From Chitinophaga sp. E66 (GTDB taxonomy: Bacteria; Bacteroidota; Bacteroidia; Chitinophagales; Chitinophagaceae): a DNA stretch of 64,000 nucleotides. Numbering within the stretch: position 1 is the first letter of the stretch; every line of letters starts with the position of its first letter. Positions 30,665-41,979 of this stretch are shown here, one piece after another. The notes under the pieces are model-generated. The model was given only the letters and a program-made list of their open reading frames with translations. It ran no database searches and was not told the DNA's origin. A program made the position numbers and the translations under genes. The stretch is from the NCBI GenBank assembly GCA_019285755.1, contig CP079103.1, positions 3,038,001-3,102,000 of the forward strand. Direction: 5' to 3'.

Positions 30665-32282
30665 CTACTGGAACTTCAGCTTCACGATGCGGTTGGCCGC
30701 CCGGCCATCAAAATAATCGAAGTTGCCGACCATGATCACCGCATTTTCTCCTTTTACGTTGATGATCTCCATCACCGTACCGTCGTCAGACGCCGTGGCG
30801 TAACGCAGGCCGCCGATGGCGTTATAGGTGGGATGGAGCGTTCCGTCGCTGTTCAGCACAATGAAGTTATTGCGTGCGTAATTACCCCATTTACGCCAGG
30901 TGCCCGTCAGAATTATGGCCCCGTTGGGCAGCAGCCCGATCTGGTCCACCTTATACCCGTCTGGCCCCACGCCCACGTTAAACGCAGGATCTACCGCGCC
31001 GTTGGCATCCAGCCGCACGACACGGTTGGCCGCAACGCCGTTGAACCGGTTGAAACTCCCCGCCAGGATGATCTTCCCGTCTGGTTGTACCAACAAATCA
31101 TAAATAAGCAGGTCTGCGCCCGACCCGGGATTAAACGAATTATCGAGGGTGCCGTCTGCGTTTAGCCGCGCAATACGCGCCGCCGGCTGACCATTGTAGG
31201 TCGTGAAGTTGCCGGCAATGAGCAGCTTCCCGTCTGGCAACAGGTGCGATTTGTAAATACGCCCGTTCACCGTTGGCAACCCGCGGTGTTCCGTAAGGTC
31301 GTAGTTCCAGGAAGTATCCAGCACACCGTCCGGATGCAGCTTGATGATGTGCTGCACGAAAGTGGAATCGAGATGCATGGAATCCACGCCGCCGGTAGAC
31401 ACGAGGTTGAAATTCGGTTTCACGTAGTACCGGAAATCCCCACTGCCAGCACTTTACCGTCGGGCAGCAAATGCAGGTTGTATATGGTGCCACGGACGCC
31501 GCCGGCCAGTGATGAAGCAATGGCGGTGTTCTGGGAAGGCAGCTCGATGATCGTTGAATCGATCTTGCCGTCGAAGCCCAGGCGCGCGATGCTGAACACG
31601 TTTTGCGTGCGGGCATACCGGTTAAAGCTCCCCGCTACCAGGAATTTTTGTTCGCTTTCCAGGTAAACGGCCGAGTAAACGTCGCCCTGCGGCCCGGTCT
31701 GATAGCCATATTCCAGGCATTGTCGATGGCCCCGGTAGCCAGGATGCGCGCGGCACGATTGGTACCGCCAACCTTATTGGCATTGTCGTAGTTATTGAAC
31801 CTTCCGGCAATGAAGTATTTGTCGTCATTAGCAGGAATGATGGCGGTGACGAGCGCGTTGGCGCCGGGTTGACTGCGGAAGAAGGTATCCATCTGCAGCC
31901 CGCCGAAAACCTGGAAGAAGGGGCCGTAGTAAAACTCATCGCCCACCCTCACGTTGATGGCACCGGAACTGCCCATGGCCGGTATCTTCACTTTCACCGA
32001 AGTATCCGTAGCCTCGATGATCTCAGCTTTTTCGCTGTTGAACATTACCTCCAGCTTGTCTTTGTGCTTGAGGAAACCCGTTCCGCGGATCAGCACTTCA
32101 TCATTTACGTACCCTTTGGCCGGGTTCACGGAATTCTCCGCAAAAATGATGGAAGGCAACACGGGATCGCCATAGGGATTCTTCCCGTTACTTTCGACCA
32201 CTTCCCTTGTACAGGCTGCCGACATTGCGATCATCGCAAATGCCAGCCATTTTATTTGTATGTTGATTTTCATGGATTGCAT
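30665..32282 (-). CDS. Surface lipoprotein with IPT/TIG domain and delta-60 repeats, DUF5008-like (frame broken)
   Basis: About 539 residues. N-terminal lipoprotein signal (MKINIQIKWLAFAMIAMSAAC); an IPT/TIG-like domain (PSIIFAENSVNPAKGYVNDE, VLIRGTGFLKHKDKLEVMF) at about residues 45-125; then five or more delta-60-type repeats, each built on LLPDGK..AG.F..YNG..A.RIARLNADGTLD, which fold as a beta-propeller. The ATG at 32282 overlaps the previous gene stop as TAATG. An internal start four codons later is also possible. Breaks near 31690 and 31430. Last gene of the SusCD locus; probably a surface glycan- or ligand-binding protein. Confidence 0.82.
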
Positions 32283-32981
32283 TATTCTTTGGTCCGTAAA
32301 TAGTCTAACGCCAAACGCCTGAATTCTGCAGGACGGAAGCCCATGGTATGCTGGTAATGCAAGGCATGGATCACCCCGTTCCGCGGCTGGATGTCTGTAG
32401 AGGCCACGCGCACGTAGTTATTCTTCCGGAAATCCGTAGGGTCGAAGGTGACGTCGTTCAGGTAAAGCAACCGCGGGCCTACGGCTTCCACGCCGCGGTA
32501 GTCGGTGTACTCCAGGCCGATGTTCAGGATGTAACCGTTCAGCATCACGTAGTTGATGCCCGGGAAGGCGCGGATATTATCGCGGTCAACCCTGGGGAAC
32601 GATCCTGCCAGTCTTTTGCCGCGGAGGATGTACATGCTGATGAACTGGCGCCAGATTTCCGGGCCGATATCCCTGATGCCAACCGAGTCTTCGCGGTTGG
32701 AGAAACGCTGGTAATTGAGGTCGTCCATCGCTTCTTTGATGGCATCGTCCGTAAAAGCGAAAAAGGTGATCGTGTCTTTGACGAACATGTCCTTCATGCC
32801 GGCCAGGTCGATGATCAGTTTAACGCTATCGAAATACAGGGTCTTTTCAGTGAGATAGTCGTACATGGTGCCATCGTAGACCGGGTTGGCGAGCCCCCGT
32901 CCTTGAAGTATTCCTTTTTGCAGGAGGTGAACAGCATGCAGCCGGCTACCAGGAGCAACATGCAGGCAATTATTTTTTCAT
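32282..32981 (-). CDS. Fasciclin-domain lipoprotein (frame broken)
   Basis: About 232 residues. The start at 32981 is masked by an A lost in a run of A residues (minus strand); repaired it reads MKKIIACMLLLVAGCMLFTSC, a lipoprotein signal ending at TSC. A fasciclin-like domain follows: TMYDYLTEKTLYFDSVKLII, DTITFFAFTDDAIKEAM and INYVMLNGYILNI, with NGVIHALHYQH as the H2-like end motif. A second break is near 32900. Such domains are frequent partners of SusCD transporters in Bacteroidota and probably aid surface binding. It sits between SusD and the DUF5008-like gene, with translational overlap to the latter. Confidence 0.82.
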
Positions 32982-32999
32982 ACGCTTCTGTTTACATGT

Positions 33000-34500
33000 T
33001 TAGTTAGCCCAGTAGGCGGTTTGGGTGATTTTGGGGTTCTTGCGCATGGCTACAACCGGGATGGGCCATGTCCAGGCGCCACGGTCGAACTCATCCTGCG
33101 ACAATGCGTTTTCGCACTGCGAGATGTCGGTAACGCGGCCGGTGCGCACCAGGTCGTTCCACCGATGGCCTTCGCCCCAGAGCTCTCTTACTCTTTCGAG
33201 GAAGATGGCGTCTTTGAGCGCAGGGCCTTCCACGCCCAGTACTTCCAGCGCCTGTGCCCTGCGGCGGATCTCGTTGAGCAGCTCGCGGGCGCCGTCGTCG
33301 TCTCCCAGGTTGGCGAGGGCTTCTGCACGGAGCAGGATAAGGCCGGCGTAGCGGAAGATGATCATATTGGCGTCGAAACGGCGTGCCGCCGGGTCGGATA
33401 CGCTGGCGTATTTCTTGTACATCTGCGATTGGGGGTTCACGGAATTGTACGGGTCGTCGAACCACAGGTCGAAGCGCTTGTCGGATTCGCCCGGCGGGTA
33501 CAGGATGTCCGGTACTCGCGCTTGATGGTGATCTCGCTGCCCAGGCCGCCGTAAACGTTGGTGGCGGAGTTGATGATGGGCTGATGCAGCACCCATTGCG
33601 AGATGAAGTTACCCGTGATGTTACCATAGTTCACGTCCATGGATATTTCCCAGATACCTTCTTCAGAACGCCCTTTGAATATTTCCTGGACGAGCTCTTC
33701 CTCATACGGGAGCAGTTTGTAGATGTTCAGGTCCATCACTGCCTTGCAGGCGTCTGCGGCATTCCTGTTCAGCTCGTCTGCCCGCGTTTTGTCGAACCCT
33801 GCCTGCCACATGTACATGTGGGCGATGAGCGTCAGCGCGGCGCCTTTGGTAGCGCGCACGGCCCGGTAGGTAGGATCGTTATAGGCCACGGGCAGCACAT
33901 CCGCCGCCCTGCGCAGATCGGCGATGCAGGAGTCGAGAATGCGCACCTGGTCCATTTTAGGCTTCAGGTCGATCTCATACGGAGAAAACTGGAAGGGCAC
34001 ATTGCCATAGGTCTGGATGAGGCAGTAGTAATCGTAGGAGCGTACGAAGCGGGCCTCACCGATCAGCTGCGCCTTCTCCTGTGGATTGATCTGCTCGTCA
34101 TTCATCGCGCCGATACGGGCGATGGCGAGGTTGGCCGCAGCGATGGACTTGTACCACTGATCCCACCCTTCGCGGGGATGTTGGCCCCGTCGGTACCGTT
34201 GACGAACGGGCTGCGCAGATCGTTCTGGGCAATTGCGCGGAAGTTGGTCTTGTTCCAGAAATCGTAGTTACCCGGACGGAAATCCGCAAAATTATACTGA
34301 ATGCAACGGGTATACTGGTCGCGCAGCAGGGAATACGCCGCGTTCACGCCCATCTGTGCGTCGCCCGCGTTCTTCCAGTAATCCGCGCCCGTGAAACTGT
34401 CGTTGGGCTTTACGTCCAGGAAGTCCTTGCAGGAACTTAACCCGGCGCCGGCTATCAAACCGGACAAGCAACATATAGTGATCCACCTTTTCATGTTCAT
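33000..34500 (-). CDS. SusD/RagB outer-membrane lipoprotein, second pair (frame broken)
   Basis: About 500 residues. Signal and lipobox MKRWITICCLSGLIAGAGLSSC, then CKDFLDVKPNDSFTGADYW, the typical SusD N-terminus. TPR-like helical scaffold segments include AQLIGEARFVRSYDYYCLIQ and TRADELNRNAADACKAVMDL. The C-terminal signature is NLGDDDGARELLNEIRRRAQ and LWGEGHRWNDLVRTG. SusD caps the partner SusC and recruits oligosaccharides or peptides at the surface. Two breaks (near 34150 and 33510). It starts 10 bp after its SusC partner. Confidence 0.93.
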
Positions 34501-34510
34501 TTTTTCTTCG

Positions 34511-37500
34511 TTAAAACTCAGCAGTTACACCCAGCGTATAGCTGCGCGGGGTAGGATAGCCATTGATATTGTCGCGGCCCAGCTGGCTCACGTTTTCCGG
34601 GTTGGGGCCGGAATACTTAGAGAAGATGGCCACGTTGAACGCCGTTGCATATGCGCGCAGCGAACGCAGTTTCACCCGCTTCATGAACGCGAAATCACGG
34701 AAAGCATACGCCAGCGTGATCTGGTTGATCTTGAAGTAGGAGCCGTCTTCTTCCCAGAGCGACTGGTCGGCGCGGAACGGACGGATCTGCCCGTTTCTCC
34801 AGACGTAGTAGATGTTGGGATATTTGGCATCATCGCCCGGGCCTTTCCAGTAATCCAGGAGGTCGAGGTCGTAGATGTTGATGGAACCTCCCCGGGACCG
34901 GAATATTCGAGGGCCGCGGGCTGTGTCAGCTTACCAAGGCGTGATACCATGGCGGTATTGACGAGCGTACGGTCTAGCAGGTATGAGGCAAAAACGTTCA
35001 GCGTGAAGTTTTTGTAGGTCCAGGAAGAGTTGATACCGCCGGTCATTTTAGGCTCGGGATCGCCGGACACCATGTTATCGTCGCGGTCGTCCAGGAAATA
35101 GTCGCCGTTGACATCCCTCCAGCGCGGATCACCGGCCTGGAAGTAGGTCATGCCGTTGCCGCGGTTGGTTTTGTAACGCACACCGCGCACGGGATCTACC
35201 GGTACATCGTTATCATTCTGGTAAATGCCTTCTGTCTGGAAAACATAGTTGCTCCAGGGGTTGCGGCCGATCTTACGCGCCAGGTCGATGGAAATGGCCG
35301 CGTCGTCGTTGTGCCGGAACATCTGCATATCTCCCGGCAGTTCGGTCAGCACGCTGCGGTTGAGCGCGCCGTTGAGCGTCAGGTTCCATGAAAAGCCCCG
35401 GCTTTGCTGGAGACGAACGGACGGGTCACCAGCACCAGCTCGTGGCCGTAGTTTACCACGGCGCCGCCGTTCACCTGGATCTCTGAATACCCGCCTATGT
35501 CAGACAGCGTCTGGTCGAGCAGGATGTTGTAAGTCTGTTTGAAATACGTATCGTAGTTCACCGAAATCCTGCCTTTGAATATGCTCATATCGAACCCGAA
35601 ATTGTACTGGTAAGCCTTTTCGGATTGCAGGAACGGGTTCGGCATTTTGGTCCATGCCGGCCCGATGGCGGGCATGTTGTTATAATCGGAGTAAATGTTG
35701 TAAAACCCGAGCGAGTTCACGCGGCTGGCCGACGGCCGGCTGTTTACGCCGTACGAAGCGCGGAGCGAACCGAAGTCGATGAAATTGAGATCGCTGAAGA
35801 TCGACTCCTTGGTAAAGTTATACCGGATGCCGGCGCTCGGGTTGATGGCATAACGGTTTTGCGTACCGGAAGCGGAGTTCCCGTCTGCCCGGTACGACAG
35901 GTCGAGGTTATACTTGGTACGGAAGTTATACGACACGCCCGCGGCAAACGATGTGGCGTGGTAAGTAGCGCTGGCGTGCGTACCGTTGACGTTCCTGCCG
36001 TCCACATCGTTCCAGGGGTTGCCGGGATAGAAACGGGGCTGTAGCCACGGGGGCCCCAATAGTAATCGCTGGGGCCGTTGCGCATGTCGCGGATGTGGTC
36101 TTCCCGCTCCTTGATGGCCGTTTCGTTGAACGCGGTCACCAGCAGGTTATGCCCCTTCTCGCTGTTCTCCTTGTTGGTGGAGAATGTGTAGGCGAGGCCA
36201 TTCCGCGTGTTCAGCTCGCCGCGGCGGGAAATGAACCCATAAACGATCGTCTGGTTGTTATTGCTGAACGCCTGGTTGAAGCGGTCGCGGGTATCGGTGT
36301 AATAATCATATGAAGTGGCCGAGGTAAGGCGGAGCCCTTTGAATATCTCATAGTCCGCACTGAGGAAAGAACGGATGTTGATGGTATTGTTATCGTCCAC
36401 GTTCTCGATATAGGCCCTCAGCTCGGGAAGTCCAGGAAGTGGGAAGGACCGGGCAGCAGGGAGCTGGAGAAAGCGTCTCCCGCGCCGTTGCCCGTCAGGC
36501 CGCCGCCATTGCCGCGCTGCTTCTGACCGAGGCCGGCGTACAACTGGCCGCTGATCCGCAGGCGCTCATTAGGCTGGAGGTTCAGCTGGAGGTTGGCCGT
36601 ATAGCGGTTAAAACCGGTGTTCTTGATAATACCTTGTGCCATCTGGTAACCCAGGTTAGCCTTATAGTTCATCTTCGGGTTGCCGCCGCTGATCTGGAGG
36701 TTGTGGTTGGAATTGACGGTGTTCTGGTAAAACAGCCCCTGCCAGTCAGTGCTGTTGTTGAAAAAACCGTTCAGGCTGTCTGTCAGGAATATGGCACCGC
36801 CAAACTGCCCCTTCGCCAGGAAGTCGTACTCACTGTGATTGAGGATGGTATATTTACGGAACTCCCGCTCCAGGTTACCGCCCCATACCGGCCGCAGTTG
36901 CGGCGGCGTGTTGAGGAACACGGCATTGTTCAGGTTGATGATGGGAACGGCGGAATTACCGCGGCGCGTAGTGATCACGATCACCCCGTTTGCCCCGCGG
37001 GAACCGTACAGCGATGCCGCCTGCGCGTCTTTGAACACCTCGATGGATTCGATGTCTTCCGGAGGCAACATGGAAAGCGGACCGGTAGCGGCGCCGGGTT
37101 GGAGCATGGACTGATCAAGACCGCCGTCATAGTCGATCGGTACGTTATCGATCACCAGCAGCGGGTTGGAGCTGGAAAGAAACGCTTCGTCGCCCGAGCC
37201 GGAAACCGTCAGCTGCGAGATGCCGCGGATGGCAATACTGCCGCCGAAGCCGGGTGCGCCGGTGAGGTTCTGGATGTTCATCCCGGCCACTTTACCCTGC
37301 AGCAGTTGTTCCAGGTTGGTCACCGGTACGTCCTGGATGTCTTTCTTGTCGATGATAGACACTGCGCCGGTCACCGTTTCCTTCTTACGGGTCTGGTAAC
37401 CGATCACCACCGATTCTTTCAGGAATTTCTCGGCCGTGGCCATCTGGAGATTGAGTTCTGCCTTGGTCACTTTCACGGATTTATCGTCGTATCCGATAAA

Positions 37501-37739
37501 CCTGAACAGCAACGTTTTATTCATTTCGATGGTAACGGAGTAATTACCGTTAGGATCTGTTACGGCGATGGCTTTTTTAAGGTCGGCGTCCACGATGCTC
37601 ACACCGGGAATTCCCGCGTGCGACTGTGCATCGGTGACCCTTCCTTTACCGTGATCTTCTGCTGCGCCATGGCGGCTCCGCCGGCAAAGAACAACAGGAT
37701 CATACAGAGCGCTACCGTTTTCAGGTATATATTTCGCAT
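34511..37739 (-). CDS. SusC/RagA TonB-dependent transporter, second pair (frame broken)
   Basis: An outer-membrane TonB-dependent receptor of about 1,076 residues. Start 37739 (MRNIYLKTVALCMILLFFAG), then, after one repaired base near 37630, the carboxypeptidase-regulatory-like domain (GIPGVSIVDADLKKAIAVTD), a TonB-box-like ESVVIGYQT, the plug domain (LEQLLQGKVAGMNIQ, SNPLLVIDNVP, VFKDAQAASLYGSRGANGVI, VITTRRG) and the beta-barrel. The C-terminus restores to PRSYTLGVTAEF with TAA at 34511-34513, a typical aromatic barrel end. At least five breaks. It imports SusD-bound substrate with energy from TonB. Confidence 0.93.
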
Positions 37740-37771
37740 TTCAGTTTCTTTTTGATTGGGTGTTTACGATA

Positions 37772-38832
37772 TCAGTCGTCCTCGAACTTCGGCCATTGCC
37801 TGAATTTGACGGCTACGGTCCAGTTGCCCGGTTCCTGGATGGAAAACCTTACGCCCACGTTGCCTGCTTCCTGCCGGCCGAAATTCACGCGTTTGAACCG
37901 GAAGTACATCTCCGCCATGTCCAGCCCGCCAGACACGTCCGTCAGCACGGGAAAGGGATTGGGCACATCGTAGGTGACGATGGTACTGTCCGTATCGAAT
38001 TGCCGGTTGAAGCCGAACTTCACCTGTGTGGCGGCCTGCGGGCTATAGTAATAGAGGCTGTCCCAGTGTTGCATGTCGAACACGGTAAGCGGGATGATGC
38101 TGGAATCGGGATTGAAGAACCGGAACGATACCGTATTACTTGCAGTACCGGTCTTCACGAAGAACACGTCGATGCTGTCTCTCGGCATGATCCGCTGCAG
38201 GTAATCCCTTACGTTGCTGGCGCTGCTGGCTTTCACTACGCCGCCGCTGGTCAGCGGTTTTGTATGCCGGTGATATCGTCGTGCGTGTAAGGCTCAAACG
38301 GGTGCGGCCGCCGCACATCCAGTTGCAGGCCGGTAAACACGCGTTCCCCGCCGTTGTTCTTCACCCGCACGTCGAAATAATAAATTCCGGTGGGCACCTT
38401 GAAGGAATCCACGTTCCAGAAGATGAGCTCTCCAGAGTTTTCGCGGATGTCGAAGATGGGGCGTTTGGTGATATAGGTTTTAGACATGATCTCGTCGACC
38501 GTCTTTTCATGCCCGCTATACCAGGTTTTCCACTGCCGCGTGTCTACCAGGTCGAGGAGGAAAGGTGCGGCCGACTTATCGCCACGGCGCACATTCTCTA
38601 TCTTGAAGGTCATTGGCTGGGTGGAATAGTCTGCGTTGAACACGTTGATGAAAGCGTTCGTTTCGCCCAGTACGGCCACGAAAGATTCCGTCGTATAGTT
38701 CATGTTATTGCTGAAGTGATCCTTTTCTTCGGGAAGAAAATCCTTATAACAGCCGGAAATACCCGTCAGCACAGCCAGCAGCGACACGGCGGCGATGATG
38801 TGCTTCCAGTTCCCTGTATATTTCTTTTGCAT
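37772..38832 (-). CDS. DUF5007-like surface lipoprotein (one frame break)
   Basis: About 353 residues. Lipoprotein signal MQKKYTGNWKHIIAAVSLLA with lipobox LTGISGC, then YKDFLPEEKDHFSNNMNYT, which matches the start of the DUF5007 family found next to SusCD genes. The body is beta-rich (PTGIYYFDVRVKNNGGERVF). One base lost near 38255 hides the second half, which begins with an SNVRDYLQRIMPRDSIDVF segment and ends WPKFEDD. Role unknown; likely exposed at the surface and part of the same uptake complex. It lies 12 bp after the fasciclin-CBM6 gene and 32 bp before SusC. Confidence 0.75.
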
Positions 38833-38843
38833 GGTTGCTGTTT

Positions 38844-40465
38844 TTACTGGGGAATGAATTTGAATTTGTACACATTGAAACCGGCAACGTCTACCGAGAA
38901 CTTCAGGATATGCCGGCCTGCGGTCAGGGGCACCACAGGACCTTCCAGGTCTTTGTAAACCCCGTATCCGGTAGTATTTGGTGTGGCAATGGTACCGGTC
39001 ACGTTCGTCCCGTCGATCTCCATGTGAACCCTGCCATTGGCGTTGTTTCCGCTATGATTAAGCACGATCTTATAGTTCCCGGTCTGCTTCACGTCTACCG
39101 TGTACGTGGTCCATTCGCCATTGGCGGTGTGGCTCAGCGCATACGTTCCGGGGACAGACGCCATTCTTTCGCAATCCGGGCCTTCAAACACACGGTATTC
39201 CGCCTTGCTGTTCGATTTGTTGCCGGCGTCTACATCGTAATACGATTCATTGGGCAGGCCGAAGTCGAACTCCGAAGCCAGTATTTCGCCGGGGATGCTG
39301 TGCGGCTGGATATTGTAAGGCACCCTTTCTTCCGGGATGAATGCGAAACGGCCCGCATTGTACCCCCTGTTTCGAGGAAATGGTAAATGGTCTGAACGCC
39401 TTCCGTCAGCTGAATACCAGGAACAGTCAACGTTCTCCAGGTCTGGTAGCCGCCGGTTTTCGGTACGCCCAGGCTGCCGGACACGTTCACGTCGTTCACC
39501 TCGATGCGCAGCCTTCCATGATCGTTGGGCGACGCCACCATGCAATACAGGCGGTACCTGCCCGTCCAATTGATCTTCACCGTAAAGCGCAGCCACTCGT
39601 TGATATTGGTATAGCCGGTATTGTAGAGCCCTTCTGTACAATTGTCCAGATCCACGCCTTCGTCTTTACGGAAGTTGGCCGTTCCCCGCTGCGCGATCTC
39701 GTTGTCGTGATAGGCCAGTCCTTCCCCGCCGATGTCATAATACCCCAGCTCAATGTGCCCGGGGATGTTCATCGGTTGCGAAAGGTACGGGCGGCGGACC
39801 GCAGGGTATGCCAGGCGGGAGAATGAGGAAAACCCGAAAATGTGTTTGGGTTCCAGCATATGCACTACGCCGGTGGTCGTTTTGAGATTTGCCGCTTCCG
39901 TAGTGGTCATCACCCAGTTCTTCATGATACGGCTCTCGTTCTTGTCGGAATATTGGATCACCATCGACCCGCCGTTCTCAATGCCGGAAGCGGTGGTAAT
40001 AACGGCCTTGCCGTTCATTTCATAACCGTAAGGCGTAACCAGGTTCATACCGTCCGCATAACGCAGCGTATCGAGGTCGTAATTGCCTTCCAGCATGTAG
40101 CGGGAAAGCAGGGTGTCCCAAAGGCCCAGACGAACGCTGTCTACGGTCCAGTTGCCGGGATCGCCACGCTTTTCACGGGAGAAGTTGAGATCGTACATTG
40201 CTGAAGCGATGGAAAAGTCTTGCGGGACGAAGAAGGTCACATGGCCCGACTTCAGCTTTTCCGCCAGGCCGGTTTTGTCCAGCAGGTAAATCAGCGTATC
40301 GTATAATCCGCCTTTATTGGCGGTTTTCAGAAAGTCGTAGGTAGACATTTTCACTTCCCTGACGGGTTGCATATCACGGAATTCCACGTTCTTCTTTTCA
40401 CAGGAGAACGTTGCTGCCATCAAAGCGGCGGCAAGAACGGGTATGCAGAATGAATACTTGTTCAT
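38844..40465 (-). CDS. Fasciclin lipoprotein with two CBM6-like domains (one frame break)
   Basis: About 540 residues. Lipoprotein signal MNKYSFCIPVLAAALMAATFSC. A fasciclin-like domain spans about residues 40-210 (YDTLIYLLDKTGLAEKL, GHVTFFVPQDFSIASAM, GVVHMLEPKHIFG). Two carbohydrate-binding modules of CBM6 type follow: the first around IPGHIELGYYDIGGEGLAYH and NEWLRFTVKINWTGRYRLYC, the second around IPGEILASEFDFG, GEWTTYTVDVKQTGNYKIVL and AGRHILKFSVDVAGFNVYKF. A single base lost near 39360 hides the junction of the two. Probably a surface glycan-binding component. Confidence 0.85.
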
Positions 40466-40477
40466 ATAATCCTGTTT

Positions 40478-41979
40478 TTACTTCCAGTAATTGGTTTGTA
40501 CGAGTTTGGGATTGAGGCTGAGCGCTGCGCGCGATATCGGCCAGTAGATGGCGCCGTTATCGATATCTGCCTGGCTTAACCCGGTATATTCGGATACTTT
40601 GCCGAAGGTCACCAGGTCGTACCATAACCACCCCTCCCCGATCAGCTCGCGGCGGCGTTCCCAGAATATCTCGTCCAGCAGCTGCGCTTCCGTTACGGAA
40701 TTGACTACCGGCGAGATGTTGCGGTTAGCGCGCGATTCGTTCAGCAGGCCGAGCGCTCCGTTGAAATCCCCGTTCTCAGCATGCATTCCGCCTGCAGGAG
40801 CAGGAATTCCTCATACCGGAAAACCGAAATGGCCGAGTTAAAGAACCGCAGCGTAGGGTTCTTCACGGCGTTGTTCAGCATCTTGATCTTGTAAAACATC
40901 GGCTGCATGGCGCCAAGGTCGGAGAAGAAAGTATTGATACGGGTATCGCTGGCATTGGGGAATATGTTAAGAATGCTGTCTTTCGACACATACAGGTCCG
41001 CTTCTTTCTTGGATACTTCGGGATACCGCAGCACCCAGTTTTCGATCTGGCCGGTCGTAGAGATCTCGGCATGGTCGAAGTTCATATCCAGCTGGAAGAT
41101 ATTCTCATTCCTACGGCCACGGAAAGTGCCGCCGTTGCTCGTCAGGTCGGTGACGGAAACTCTTCCGTAAGCCGTTTTGCCACTGTTGGTCCGTACGATT
41201 TTCAGGGCCTCCAACGCTCCTTCGTAATCCTTTTGCCAGGCGCGGATGTGCGCCTGCAGCGTGAATCCAGCGCCTTTGGTAGCCAGGATACCACGCCAGT
41301 GGCTGATGCCCTGTCCGCGGTAGTTGCCGGGCTGCTCCGGGTTGGTTCCGTCGAACTGCCAGGGTAATTTGAGGATGGCGTCGCGCGCTTCGTTGAACGC
41401 GAAGTTCAGCACTTCGTTCTGGTCCGTGCGGGGATGCGCCGTAAAATCACCATTGCCCACTGTTGTGATCAGCGGCACATCGCCCCAGATACGCACCATA
41501 TAGAAGTAGGTGAATGCGCGGATAAAGCGTACCTGCGCCAGGTCCAGCTCCATTTCAGTGGAAGAATAACGATCATCCTGCGCCGGGATCCCCGGTAGCT
41601 TCGCGATGGCGAGGTTGCACTGGGCGATGGTCGCATAAAACTTGCGCCAGTCGCGCCAGGTATCCATGGTGGCAAAGTTGGCGGTTAGCCGGTTATCGCG
41701 CACGGCCTGGAGGTCGCCGCGTTGGGTAACGGTGAATTGTCCTGCGCGGAGATCCCCATGTGCCCAATAAGCGTTTTCGTTGCAGAGGGCGGCGCGGAGC
41801 AGCCCGTAACAGGCAAAGCTGCCGGCCCACGCATCGTTCTTGGTGGCCCACATATTCTCCTCTGTAACCGCACGGGTGCTTTCAATGTCGAGCATGTCCT
41901 TACACGACTGCCCGCCGGCGGCCAACAGCAGGAAGAGGCCGCCTATGAATATATTTCGCATGAGATTGCTTTTTTGCAT
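40478..41979 (-). CDS. SusD/RagB outer-membrane lipoprotein, first pair (one frame break)
   Basis: About 500 residues. N-terminus with lipobox GGQSC then KDMLDIESTRAVTEENMWAT, the normal SusD opening. The helical scaffold includes QCNLAIAKLPGIPAQDDRYS and LAQVRFIRAFTYFYMVRIWG. The C-terminal signature is FRYEEFLLLQAECMLRNGDF and WERRRELIGEGWLWYDLVTF. One base lost near 40780 joins the two halves (CMLRNGDFNGALGLLNESR). Its ATG overlaps the SusC stop as TAATG (41979-41981), so the pair is translationally coupled. Confidence 0.93.

Noticed and set aside
36439-37755. 438-residue ORF on the plus strand
   Set aside because: It is antisense to the SusC gene (34511-37739), which has strong family motifs; the antisense product is repetitive Val/Gly/His-rich without a domain.
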